Part shown: piece by piece, positions 32,491 to 43,059 of the stretch
How positions within the stretch are numbered: position 1 is the stretch's first letter
Layout: every line of letters begins with the position of its first letter
DNA from: Pseudoips prasinana
Taxonomy: Eukaryota; Arthropoda; Insecta; Lepidoptera; Nolidae
Assembly (NCBI GenBank): GCA_951640165.1
Contig: OX621244.1
Coordinates: forward strand, 18,308,001-18,372,000
Direction: 5' to 3'
DNA length: 64,000 bases
The notes under the pieces: model-generated
What the model saw: the letters and a program-made list of their open reading frames with translations, nothing else
Told to the model about the DNA's origin: nothing
The model's database searches: none
Translations under genes and position numbers: made by a program

Positions 32491-32667
32491 CTGTGTTATT
32501 CGGATATACATATAAGCTATATTACTACAAAGTTTTATAAAAATCCATGTCGTAGTTTTTGGTTGAACGGGTAACAAACATCCAAATCCAAACTCACACA
32601 CTTGCACTTTACACAACTCACATCCTACTAATATTGTAAATGAAGTCATTTACAATATTAGTAGGAT
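32491..32667 (-). mobile_element. Helitron-type end fragment with terminal fold-back
   Basis: AAATCCATGTCGTAGTTTTT and AACGGGTAACAAACATCC are the body of a common small element whose end reads ATATTAGTAGGAT. That end is present twice as exact inverted copies: arms 32622-32643 and 32646-32667 (ATCCTACTAATATTGTAAAT plus GA) with a 2-base loop. Confidence 0.7.
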
Positions 32668-33636
32668 TTAATATCCTCTTGGAAGAATTTTGGGTATGAC
32701 GCCTGATCGAAAAGTAGGAGGAATTCAAATATGATAGCTTCACTTGCTTTCCTAGGCCCAAGGTCAACATCGTCAACTTAATCATTCTGGATTAGTAATG
32801 TATATTTTTCATCCCTGAAAGTGTCTAATAAACGCTCTACCGGTAGAATAAAGAAACAGTTTCTCCGAGACACGGTTGTACCCGTTTGACTTTTATGGCG
32901 ATGGTGTAGAATGCAATAGCACATTCAGAAGAAATACATGTAATATATCAACAAACCTAGACCAGACGCTTGGTGGAAGTTATTTATTATTTGATAAATT
33001 ATTACTAGATCTAGTGGGTCTACCCCGTTCAAGTGTTATTGTGTTACTTCTTGGGTGTAGGAGAGCCTTTACGGGCATGTGCTTGAATGCATGATCCATC
33101 TTACACTCTGTCATGGTGTCACCCCAGCTCAAATGCATTCAAACCTGTAGTCATTGAAATTAGTTATAGTTAAATAATATACAAATTGTTATTTAAATAA
33201 CACACAAACTAATTTACTTTTCAGAATCCTTCTCCTTAAAATATAAATAAGAACCGGAATTTATACTTTTCATGTTCATGTTCTGATAAAGATTCTGAAA
33301 AGAAAAATATAACCACAATAATTTAGTTATCTAACAAATTGTCAACAATATTTTTGTACGGTAGAGTATACCGAATTTAATTTTATTGGTTAATTGAGAA
33401 CTGCGTAACTTGATATAATTGTTATTAGATATGATATATCCAGGGTACGGATTTTAAGTCACAAAAGATTTTTGTGTCAGAAAAATGTATACATTGGAGG
33501 TCATTATATAGCTTGAAATAGTTCTACCTACTCAGATCTCTTATAATTATATATAAAAAATACATATAATTAATAAATTATATGTAATTAATTGTTAATG
33601 TTATTATTCCTAATTATAAAGTAAAGCAATTATTAT
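32668..33636. other. No recognisable feature
   Basis: AT-rich DNA. A 72-codon frame at 32876-33094 shows no recognisable domain. Confidence 0.35.
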
Positions 33637-33759
33637 GAACTCGCTCACGCTGGACTAACGAGGCAGTCATATTATATTTTTCATATAATATATGCACTTA
33701 GCATATATTATATGAAAAATATAATATGACTGCCTCGTTAGTCCAGCGTGAGCGAGTTC
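33637..33759. repeat. Perfect 59-bp hairpin at the start of a SINE
   Basis: The arm GAACTCGCTCACGCTGGACT through CATATAATATATGC (33637-33695) is mirrored without mismatch at 33701-33759 around ACTTA. The right arm runs straight into the head of the SINE-E copy. Confidence 0.95.
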
Positions 33760-34007
33760 ACCGCAGAGAACGAGGTCCTGGGTTCAAATCCCGGGTCGGG
33801 CCAAATGTAAATTTGGGAGTTTTCTGTGAAAATAATTTTTTGCAGCATTAGCCCGAAGTCTGGGAGTAGGTGGTATTATACCCCCGTGCCTCGGAGTGGT
33901 CCTGTGTTTGCGCACTCACTTGTGCACTATAATATGTCCTGCGCAGATGGCTAATCTCTATTTCGACTGGCCGCCGTGGCCGAAATTCCGCTAGGAAGAC
34001 ATTATTA
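33720..34007 (+). mobile_element. SINE-E copy
   Basis: A-box-side GTTAGTCCAGCGTGAGCGAG, B-box GGGTTCAAATCCCGGGTCGG, AGCCCGAAGTCTGGGAGTAG, CACTATAATATGTCCTGCGC and CGTGGCCGAAATTC; it ends AAGACAT. The TATTATATGAAAAAT before it (33706-33720) resembles ATTATATGAAAAATTATG after it (34001-34018), a plausible target duplication that is also included in the hairpin arm. Confidence 0.82.
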
Positions 34008-34785
34008 TATGAAAAATTATGAACTAATTTCAAGTCACACGTCTTTTTATATAAACAATAACAATCCTCATCAAAGCTGAGATCTCAAAACTCAATTCTC
34101 ATCTTAAAAATGTCTGAAAGAAAAATACCATTCAAAGTTAAAATAGTAGCACCCCGTAACTTACAGAAGCCAAAGGACCTAATTGTGTTTAATTGAGTAT
34201 ACTTGTAAATTAATAATTCAGCGGTCTCGTCTGACCCTGCGTTTGATCTCATAATGTTACGCACGGAAAGACGTATCGACCTCATTAAAGCCCCAAGACA
34301 CGGTTTCTTAATCGATATTCGACAGTTTAAACTTTATATTTATTCCGCGAGATGGTCATGTTTGGACCGCTGCGCGATGGGTCTTGGGTTACCGTTCAAT
34401 TTAAATAATTAGATGTTTGCGCAATCCGCATTATATTAATTAAATTAATTTTATCTGCTTGATATAATGTATTTGTTATAAGTACGATACGGTATCAGAT
34501 TACATCAGAAGTTGGCTAACTTGGTAATTTCATTACTTTTATCTTATAGGTAGGTAATTTAGTTGCTTATCGAATGAAATGAGAGGCATCTGGAAAGTTA
34601 ACAGTATTAAAAAAGATAAATCTGGTGACCAACTAAGAATAATTTGGTCAAGCTCAATTCTTAAGTTCTTAGTCAGTCCATTGGAAGTCCAGCTGATCGT
34701 GGTTGAAAATAAGTAGTAGTGAGTAGAAGCAGTAATTACTTCTTTAGTATAATATAATCTGTATTACTAATAATAGTAAATAGTG
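34008..34785. other. No recognisable feature
   Basis: AT-rich DNA without supported genes. A 66-codon minus-strand frame at 34085-34285 is not recognised. Confidence 0.4.
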
Positions 34786-35012
34786 ATAATATCCTGAGTC
34801 ATTATTCACACACGGCCATCTGATCTCAAACTAAGTAGAGTTAAAACTATAAAAACCAGATAACTAGTATTATACTACTTTTATTTTGTAAGTACGTACT
34901 TATATACATAATTACACCCAGTCCCAAGAAAAACAGACATGTTTGTGCACATGCATTGGGTGGGAATCGAATCCACGACCTGCCGCGACCTATGCAAGGA
35001 TAGTTTGGTCGA
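34786..35012 (-). mobile_element. SINE-C copy
   Basis: On the minus strand: CGTGGATTCGATTCCCACCC (B-box), ACATGTCTGTTTTTCTTGGG, ACTGGGTGTAATTATGTATA, and the 3' end CACACGGCCATC complement with AATAATGACTCAGGATATTAT. The A-box side is diverged. Confidence 0.8.
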
Positions 35013-35175
35013 CTACCTTGTTGGCCTAGTAGTATCGAATACGAAATCATGGGTTCGATTTCCGGGTCTAAATTGTTATTGGAATGTTCCTGATGTAAAA
35101 TAATAGCCGTTCTACGCCTGATACCTTTACAGTCATGTTGATTTACCGTTAGATCTGATTTTGTGAGTACGGGAA
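35013..35175 (+). mobile_element. tRNA-headed SINE, different family
   Basis: CTTGTTGGCCTAGTAGTATC, then B-box CATGGGTTCGATTTCCGGGT, TTGTTATTGGAATGTTCCTG, and a body not shared with SINE-C. It starts where the opposite-strand SINE-C ends. Confidence 0.6.
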
Positions 35176-36020
35176 AAGTAAGTTTATCTACCTGTGGTTA
35201 TACTGATCTCTTTTGTAAATATATCTATTTAAAATCAAAAATGTATAGCTAATGAATTATTACACCACAAGAGTTGCTTATTACCGTTTTGGTAAAGAAC
35301 TATAAAAAGTAACTCCTACACGCATCAAAACTTTCTAGGGATCAGGGTGTCTAATACCTATTCAGTGATTTAGATGAACTGATTTTAAGTATTCCAAATC
35401 GCAATGATGGTTTGATTAGTGTTCGTGTCAATGGTGGAAACACAGATTATTTTATTTATCATTACAATAAATATTTTAAAGGCTCCTCATTTTATGCCTT
35501 TTTGCCATTTTCTTGGCGACATTAACTTGGTTAATTTCCCAAAATTAGAAAAGACCTCACTGAATGTAATATAGGGATAAGTTGTTAAGTTAAACATAGG
35601 AATTAAAGTAAGAAACTAGTGTGGAAGACTAGATTTGGTACATATTATTTACATATTTTTTATACTTCAAAATGTACTTCATCCCTAGGCACTTTTGAAT
35701 TGTGTAGATAGGAACTTTGAATTAGTGTATCAAATATATGCACCATGTATCAGTATACATGGTATATATATAAGTTTGTGGAGGTTGCTGTTCAAATACA
35801 GCACTTTGAACAACAAACACTACAAACGCAATATACATATAATTAGGGTTTAAGTAGTGCAAAATAAACTAATATTTTTATTCCAATTAATGTGGCGATG
35901 TTATAAGTGTGAATGAGACTTGGCCATTTTTCATATATACAAGTAAATCAGCTAGATTCCTCATTCGGGCCGATTTACTCGTATGTGTACGCGATCACCG
36001 TAAAAGGTTTTAGTGAAATA
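35176..36020. other. No recognisable feature
   Basis: AT-rich DNA without supported features. Confidence 0.4.
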
Positions 36021-36206
36021 CTAGATATACCCCGTGGTTTTACCCGCGTTAAACTTCATAAATTATAGACTATGTGTTAATCCAGGGTGTCGGCTAACTC
36101 CATACCAATTTTTATTAAGATCGCTCCAGCCGTTAAGGCGTGAAGAAGTAACAAACATACACACTCACACACTCACAAACTTTCCTCTTTATAATATTAG
36201 TGTAAT
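36021..36206 (-). mobile_element. Small Helitron-type element, eroded 5' end
   Basis: CTAG after A 36020, then ACCCCGTGGTTTTACCCGCG, AAGATCGCTCCAGCCGTTAA and ACAAACTTTCCTCTTTATAA. The expected TATAGA terminus is changed to GTGTAATA. Confidence 0.7.
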
Positions 36207-36269
36207 AGTGTGATAATGCTTGCACCACATTCACATTATTTTCAGTCCCGCTATACCTACCTACTATAT

Positions 36270-36443
36270 TATTTGTGTGCATGAACTTTTCTGTTTGTCC
36301 TGAGTCTGGGTGTAATTATCTATATAAGTATGTATTTACGAAAGAAAAGTAGTATATGTAATATATCAGTTATCTGGTTTCCATAGAACAAGCTCTGCTT
36401 AGTTTGGGATCAGATGGCCGTGTGTGAATAATGTCCCAGGATA
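36270..36443 (+). mobile_element. 5'-truncated SINE-C copy
   Basis: Lacks the tRNA-like head. Begins in TGCATGAACTTTTCTGTTTG and keeps TCCTGAGTCTGGGTGTAATT, TCAGTTATCTGGTTTCCATA, GATCAGATGGCCGTGTGTGA and TCCCAGGATAATG. Confidence 0.85.
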
Positions 36444-36624
36444 ATGTCTCATACTAAATGTTGTTGATATAACAATGGTATTAACATAAAGTAGATTTGA
36501 CTTAGTTGTACCTTTTACTGTTATCTATTGCTAACCTACTTGTCAAAACTTTATGAGAGAGATAAATAATTTTATTATTATTACTAGCTGACCCGACAGA
36601 CCTTGGGGCCTACTCTCTTTCTCC

Positions 36625-37150
36625 GAATCGAAACTTCGTTAACGAACTATATTGAAACGAAGTTTTGCAAGTGACCCTACTCTATTTCATTTTCGGATTC
36701 ACACTTGTAGTTCGCTTCCATAGACTATTTTACGTGAACGATTGTTTTGAACTGTATAGTGTGGGGATTTTAGTTTCTCATTTTGGTAAACTACGGTTTG
36801 GACTTTTTTTTAAATTATTATATGAATTGGCTTTGTATTTTAATTTAAAATTAATCTTGTAGTTTTTTAAGCATTTATTGTTATTTTAATGCAGAAATTA
36901 TAAATACAGAAATTTAAAATATATTTCCAAAGATATCAACCGCGATTATATAAATACCCCTTTTATTGACGTTATAAACCGGCTAATGTGAAGAGTACTA
37001 TTTCATATAAACGATCGGTAGAATATGCGACATTAAAAAACATCCGTATATTCACGGAATGTCATCAAACGCCATAGCAACATAGTTTGTTATATTCTCT
37101 TTGGTTGACCATCTTGATTGAAGGATTTTTTATTTGGATTCTTTAATAAA
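36625..37150. other. Left interior of the TIR element, nothing recognised
   Basis: AT-rich. A 65-codon frame at 36665-36862 (phenylalanine/leucine-rich) has no recognisable domain. The stretch may hold the promoter side of the captured gene. Confidence 0.35.
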
Positions 37151-37179
37151 TTAATAGTCTTGTGTTAATAATTACGTTT

Positions 37180-38133
37180 TCAGGTGCTTTTTACATTTTT
37201 CGCAACCGCAAAGTTACAAGGAGTACCTACTGTATGTTCTCCACAAATGACCAAAAGTTGTGGTTTCGATTAATACAATTCGTAAGTAAATATCTTAAAT
37301 ACACATAAATATTTATTTTATACTAAAAGTACGGCCTATTCGTAATAATAAGCATTCGTAACATCTTTTCAGTATGAAATGTCAGTAGTCAAGCAATTGG
37401 AAGGCAACTACCGAACTTTAAACAGCCGCAATTGCCCGAAAAAGTTTTGGAGTATGTAGAACACAGAGAGGACTATAGCCAGCACACACAACTCTTAGAA
37501 ACTGCAAGTTAACCATCAGTGTCATAAGAAACCCTGACTTTCACAAGTTGTAAGTATTTCTTTGAAGTATTTTCAGTATTCAATATTGTAAAAAAATTGT
37601 ATACATGACAAAACATAAAGGTACTTTTTTTGTTAGTAGGTATATTTGTATGAAATAGCTTTCCAATTTATGGTTAGTAATGAAAATTTTACTTTAGCAT
37701 CCAATAAACATAACTAGGTACTTGCATTATATAAAAAAGTTATTATGAATTGAATTATTTTATATATAGTGGCATATCTGTGTCCCCAAAGAGATGGTAG
37801 AGATATATTACAACTTTCACATTTTGCCTACTGATGGTCTTAGTCCCACATTATAGGGGGGGAAGGCAATATTTATTTAGAGATAATGATGTACTGAATC
37901 CATTGAAGAGTCATATTTTTACAGAATATACCTATTTTAAATTGTAATGTTGTTTTTGTTGCAGCTATAAAATTTAGGAGGAAACAATTAGCAGCTGGCA
38001 TCAGCAGCAGATTGTTACAATTGGAAGAGATGCATGTAGGGAAAGAAATAGTCAGGAACACTGAGCCTGCAGGCATTAAAGGTGTCCTGTTGAGAGCTGG
38101 ACTAATGAGAAAATACTTTGATCAATTAAATTG
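37180..38133 (+). pseudogene. Gene-like fragment with intron-exon structure, identity unknown
   Basis: Three coding-like blocks are separated by consensus splice signals. Block 1 (37190-37280) includes QMTKSCGFD, an in-frame TAA, then YNS before a GTAAGT donor. Block 2, after TTTTCAG near 37371, reads SSQAIGRQLPNFKQPQLPEK, VLEYVEHREDYSQHTQLLET, then a 1-base shift, then LTISVIRNPDFHKL before GTAAGT at 37547. Block 3, after a T-rich tract and AG near 37975, reads RKQLAAGISSRLLQLEEMHV, GKEIVRNTEPAGIKGVLLRA, GLMRKYFDQLN, stop (38133). With the acceptor at AG 37976 the blocks join in one phase. The content is hydrophilic and helix-rich, with no transmembrane segment. The stop and the shift make it a pseudogene as read. 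I do not recognise the protein. Whether the transposon captured a host gene or this is transposon-encoded is open. Confidence 0.55.
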
Positions 38134-39865
38134 ATATCTGCATACTCCACATAATTAACTGTCTGATTAATAGTTTCCAAACTCAATTTTGCAATAAGAT
38201 AGTATATATAGTCTTTGCCCATTAATCGAACAGTCAATTATGAGTTAGTTTTGTAATAAATGTATCACATTGTTATAAACCATTGCACTACTATGCCCAA
38301 CCACTAGCTTGGTGGGCAATGGAAGAATACATTACATTATAGTAACTGTTGTATGTTCTAAACTATTACTTCTAGGTTAAGTATGTAAATAAAACAAATA
38401 TAAAAAGGCTGTTTTTTATTTAACTACAATTTCAAGTAAATTTATATAGTGGGTGATGGATGTCCTAAAACAAAGTGAAAGTACATTTATAGCAAATGGT
38501 GGCCTCTTTGATCTATGCACACAAATATCTGGCTGAGTGGAAATCAACCCACAACATCCGCTGTGAAAATAATAAATGAAATAAAAAAAAGGCACAAGGC
38601 ACTTTGTGATAATATTTATTCAGTAAAAATTTGCAATGGTTTTCGAAACATTACAATTTTATTCCCTACCTAAAAACATAGTAACAATCCTTTTTCAAAA
38701 TAGTAACTTAACATTTAATACAAATTTATCATCTAAAAGTGTTGAATTAAATCTACTCATTCCCAAGCAGTTTTATCATTAACATGCCTTGCTACACAAT
38801 TTTAAACACTGCCCCATAGTAGAGTTACTGATTTTGGGGAGATCAGTAGCATGTGCAACAAGATTATGCTATTTAGAGTATTTACATTATGAATACAAAT
38901 ACTTTTCTTTATAAATGTATCAATATTTTGTGCAATATCAATATATATAGCAACATAGTCTGCAGGCATTAGGGTTGTCCTGTTGAGAGCTAGACTAATA
39001 AGAAAATACTTTGATCAATTAAATTTATATCTGCATAATTAACTGTCTGATTAACAGTTTCCAAACTCAATTTTGAATAAGATAGTATATATATAGTCTT
39101 TGCCCATTAATCGAACAGTCAATTATGAGTAAGTTTTTATATTTCATTTAAAATGTCTCATTTGTTTTAATAAATGAATCACAATTGTTATAAACAGTTG
39201 CACTACTATGCCCCACCATTAGCTTGGTGGGCAATGGAAGAATACATTACATTATAGTAACTGTTGGATGTTCTAAACTATTACTTCTAGGTTATGTATG
39301 TAAATAAAACAAATATAAAAAGGCTGTGTTTTATTTCATTACAAATTCAAGTAAATTTATATAGTTGGTGATGGATATCCTAAAACAAAGTGAAAGTATA
39401 TTTATAGCAAATGGTGGCCTCATTGATCTATGCACACAAATATCTGTCCTGCGTGGAAATCAACCCACAACCTACGCTGTGAATATAATAAATGAAATAA
39501 AAAAAGGCACAAGGCATAGTCTTAATATTTATTCAGTAAAAATTTGCAATGGTTTTTGAATCATTACAATTTTATTCCCTACCTAAAAACACAGTAAGAA
39601 TCCTTTTTTAAAATAGTAACTAAACATTTAATACAAATTTACCATCTAAAAGTGTTGAATTAAATCTACTCATTCCCAAGCAGTTTTATCATTAACATGC
39701 CTTACTACACAATTTGTAAACACTGCCCCATAGAAGAGTTACTGATTTTGTGGAGATCAGTAGCATATGCAACAAGATTATGCTTATTTAGAGTATTAAC
39801 ATTATGAATACAAAATACTTTTATTTATAAATGTATCAATATTTTTATGCAATATCAATATATAT
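38067..39865 (+). repeat. 893-bp tandem duplication
   Basis: CTGCAGGCATTA opens both units (38067 and 38960). They share GTCCTGTTGAGAGCT, AATCGAACAGTCAATTATGA, AGCTTGGTGGGCAATGGAAG, AACAAATATAAAAAGGCTGT and GTTGAATTAAATCTACTCAT in order, with scattered substitutions and small indels. The unit starts within the last exon block of the gene-like fragment, so its final codons and 3' region are present twice. Each unit holds a weak SINE-like piece (TGTCC..GTGGAAATCAACCCACAAC). Confidence 0.9.
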
Positions 39866-39967
39866 CAAACTACATAAAAACTCACTCCTAAATTGGTCAA
39901 ATTCATCAACAATGCCGTGTGTCTCTGGCATCTTGGTTCTGTAAATGTAATTGTTCCATTTCTTGTT

Positions 39968-40323
39968 TTAACTATTTTCGGGAATTTGGTTCACATTTAA
40001 TTGATTTCTCAGGCGGCACGGATTTCTTTTACGCTCTACACGTTCTTCACCTAAATCAGCCTCATTTGAAAGCATTATTGCACCTATTTCAATTAAACTG
40101 AATGCAAAATCTATACAAAACAAAACCAAAAGGCACTTTTCTCGAGGTCGGCAATTCGATTCACATTTAAATGATTTCTTAGGCGGCACCGTTTTCTTCT
40201 ACGCTCTAAGCATTCTTCACATGAAGCAGGCTCAGTTATAAGCATTCTTGCAGACATTTCAGTTAATATGAAGCAAAATCCACATAAACGAAAATCAAAA
40301 GGTAGCACTTTTGTGTTCGTCAA
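39968..40323 (-). pseudogene. Two tandem copies of a basic peptide-coding segment
   Basis: Minus strand, near one terminus of the TIR element. One frame (40111-40323) gives MSARMLITEPASCEECLERR, then RKRCRLRNHLNVNRIADLEK. A tandem copy (39968-40189) gives MLSNEADLGEERVERKRNPC and RLRNQLNVNQIPENS. The order 'acidic stretch, Arg/Lys cluster, aromatic-poor NHLNVNR' is loosely like the N-terminus of Harbinger transposases (a basic block before HPIN-type residues), where an ORF would start this close to the end. The catalytic part is absent. DNA copies are about 155 bp each. It could equally be an unrelated fragment. Confidence 0.4.
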
Positions 40324-40825
40324 TTTTGAAGTTAAAATGACGAAGTTTGATGTGTCAAAGTCAAATGTTCGTTCGGAACGTCATGAATTAGAGTAGGTTT
40401 AGAGAATCTAAATGTCAAACTATGTTCGTTCGAATGAATTCGCGGAACGAATGGAACCGTGGTAGCATACACAAGAAATTCGTAACGAACGAACGAAATT
40501 TGGAGAAAGAGAGTAGGCCCCCTTGTCCTGTCTTAACGATGACTATTAACGCACGCTATCTGTCAATACTATGTCAAATAAAAAAAAGTTACATTAAAAA
40601 AGGTTATATTGTCCAAAGCGCTAAGGTTAGATTAGAAATAATATTTGGTTGTGAAGTATTCTTAAATTTTCTTAGTTTCCGCGCAATATTAAATTCTTTT
40701 TTTTACATAAGAACCTTCTCCTGACAATAACAAACACAATAAAAAAAGAAATAGTGAAATCGGTCCAGCCGTTCACGCGTGATGTCGTGACACCGGAAAA
40801 CGGGTTTCATTTTTATATATATAGA

Positions 40826-42200
40826 TTAACCGCAGCTTAGACTGAAGATACTTAGCTAATCGAATTGGTCATAGAGCGAAAATCACTATACCTAAATATC
40901 TACTTCGCTCAATAAACTGCTGTTAATTATTTACATGTTATTATTAATTGAAATTTGTCACTTATCATTCTTTATGGTCAATGTGATGGCGTGCCTTATC
41001 AGTAACTCAAGCATTATAGGTCGGTCCGCGACGTATTAAGTTACACGACTAATACGTAGTAATGAACTAAATTTAAGATAACTTTCACCAGATGAATATC
41101 TAAATATTTAAAACGCGATAAAATATACTTTTAATGTCTACCCTTAATGTATTTTATTAACCACGGGAAGCCGGAGAGCCGTTCGGTCGACTTCGCTTCC
41201 ACATGATACAGATTAGAAAAATTACTAATAAGTTTTCTTTTATTACCTTTAGCATTTATATTTTAAATTTAAATTAATTGAATGCAAACAAGGCGATGTT
41301 TATGACTCAAGAATATATGTCTCTTGTAACATCTTAAATTAAAGGGACTAATGGAGATTAGTTCATGGAGTTTTAGCATATTTTTAGTTGGTAAGTAAGA
41401 AAAATAACACTGAGCGTTATTTTTCATCAATTTTATTGCTATAACCAGTCGTAAAATTATGTGAGGCGGTCGTAAAGTCATGATTCCACTAGTTTTAATC
41501 AGGAATTCATTGTAGGTATAATCTCGTGCTTATTGTATGGATGCTTTGATTATATGGATTAAAAGGTGTCTTCATAAATGATAAAGAAAATAGTTTAAGT
41601 TTAATAGGATTTAGACCATCAGCATTCCAGGTTTTTAATGGACTTTAATGTGCTTTGCCTTAGACTTCGTAAAGTTAAAGTGGGTTGTGTGTAAAATAAT
41701 ATTAAGTTGTCGAAAACTTAGAAAACCATATAGTTATTTATAAAAACTTAAAAGATAAAAAGTTATGTAATAATCAATGCCGGTGTCATTTGATTAAATA
41801 TCGGTTTGTGCCAAAGTTAATTTTGATAATGAATTGCGTGACATTGCATAACCCTTTTAAAATATTTATGTTTAATTTTTGATACTAACTCTATACAGTG
41901 ATACTACATCCATACATTTTTAGTCTCTAACTTGTGTAGAAGGACTCTAGTCAACGTGATTTCACTTTTTTAACACGTGTCCATAAATATGTCTGTATTA
42001 AGAAACTGTTCTTTTCCAACGCGCTCGGATCCGTCTAAAATATTCCATCTACATCTATTATGTCTCCCATTTTATTTATTAACATAACTATAATAATTAC
42101 GCATGTAACTCTCGAATAGAACATTACCGTGATATATTTATCGCCATAAACAAGTTCATACGGTGATTCTCGGCGACATTATAGTCTATATATTTTTTCA
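40826..42200. other. Unrecognised AT-rich DNA
   Basis: No recognised repeat. A 70-codon minus-strand frame at 41269-41481 has no known domain. Confidence 0.4.
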
Positions 42201-42710
42201 ATAAATATTCATGAGTGATAGAGGCATTGCTATACATTACAAGAGCCATAAGTCAGCAAGACGCTTGGCTGGCGCCGCGGCGGAATGCGCGTGCGCATGT
42301 CGCGAGCTCTTCTCTATATCATCCGAGGAAACGCTTTGGCTCCGCGGCATCGCCTAGTGACATGTCCACGCAGTCAGACTTCCAATTTTTATGGCGCTTT
42401 CATACAGCCCTTTCTGTCTACACATAATTTAACTGTCATAACTATGAAAATATTATTTTAACGGCTCATTATTTTTCGTAATGTTATTTGGTCTGTCGTC
42501 GTTATTTTTATTTAAGTGTTTAATAAAGGTAGTATTTGTTTTATCCTTTTAGATGTTTCGTAATTATATGTGGATTTGAGTTGTAAATTTATGGTGTAAA
42601 TGACAGCGCTACCGGTGCGGCGGCTACTGCGGCGTCGACGCGCCCTCGGCAAATTGGCACGCGCGCCGCCCACTGTCTGCCGCGTTCTGCAACATCGATC
42701 ATTAGATTAA
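42201..42710. promoter_or_regulatory. Two GC-rich noncoding islands (candidate regulatory DNA)
   Basis: 42260-42370 (GGCGCCGCGGCGGAATGCGC, GGCTCCGCGGCATCGCC) and 42600-42695 (GTGCGGCGGCTACTGCGGCG, CACGCGCGCCGCCCACTGTC) frame an AT-rich spacer containing CCAATTTTTATGGCGC, a TTTATGGC posterior-Hox-like site. Neither island matches the repeats here. A 70-codon frame in the first is judged fortuitous. Function is inference. Confidence 0.3.
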
Positions 42711-42799
42711 ATATGTAGGGTACAGTTTAGCTTCATTAATACCTATCCCAATGATTAAAAACTAATCGGTCATTACTTTTTTGGGATTTGCATAAATAA

Positions 42800-43016
42800 A
42801 TATCTGGGACAGGCTTAACATGTGCTATTGCAACCAGGCAACTGATAAACATACTTATATATTTCTAAGTACATATATACTATAGACGGACTACACCCAC
42901 ACACAACAAATAATCATACTCATCACACAAAGGTCTGTCCTGGGTGGACATCGAACCCATGACCTAGGGCTCGTAGAGCTGGTTTTGCAGTCACTAGACC
43001 AACAGGCCAATAAAAA
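42800..43016 (-). mobile_element. tRNA-headed SINE, diverged
   Basis: On the minus strand: TGGCCTGTTGGTCTAGTGAC (A-box side), CATGGGTTCGATGTCCACCC (B-box), GACAGACCTTTGTGTGATGA and GTGTGTGGGTGTAGTCCGTC. It is related to the SINE-C/F heads but with its own body. Confidence 0.72.
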
Positions 43017-43059
43017 TTATTATTTTAGTTTTTTTATATCATAATATAGAAATGCACCC

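Larger units (their letters stand above)
36605..40521. mobile_element. 3.9-kb TIR element with gene-derived cargo
   Basis: The first 20 bases, GGGGCCTACTCTCTTTCTCC, are exactly mirrored at 40502-40521. Looser symmetry continues inward (ACTTCGTTAACGAAC against TTCGTTCGTTACGAA; CCTACTCTATTTCAT against CCTACTCTAATTCAT). CTT at 36602-36604 and 40522-40524 is the apparent 3-bp duplication. GGGGCC start and 3-bp duplication recall PIF/Harbinger, although CTT is not the usual TWA target. No DDE catalytic block is visible. Contents: a spliced-looking gene fragment (37180-38133), an 893-bp tandem duplication, and a duplicated basic peptide segment near the right end. Confidence 0.72.
36584..40825 (-). 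mobile_element. Helitron-type element split by a 3.9-kb TIR element
   Basis: The plus strand opens CTAGCTGACCCGACAGACCT after A 36583. The matching end, CGGGTTTCATTTTTATATAT then ATAGA, lies at 40825 before T 40826, 4.2 kb away. The Helitron parts are 36584-36604 and 40522-40825. Joined, GACAGACCTT runs into GTCCTGTCTTAACGATGAC as expected of this family. The right part keeps GAAATCGGTCCAGCCGTTCA and CGTGATGTCGTGAC. Confidence 0.75.

Noticed and set aside
37873..38076. 67-codon minus-strand frame
   Set aside because: Antisense of the better-supported exon block 3 on the plus strand.
38480..38575. Functional SINE inside the tandem unit
   Set aside because: Only a worn B-box-like AATCAACCCACAAC region remains, duplicated passively with the 893-bp unit.
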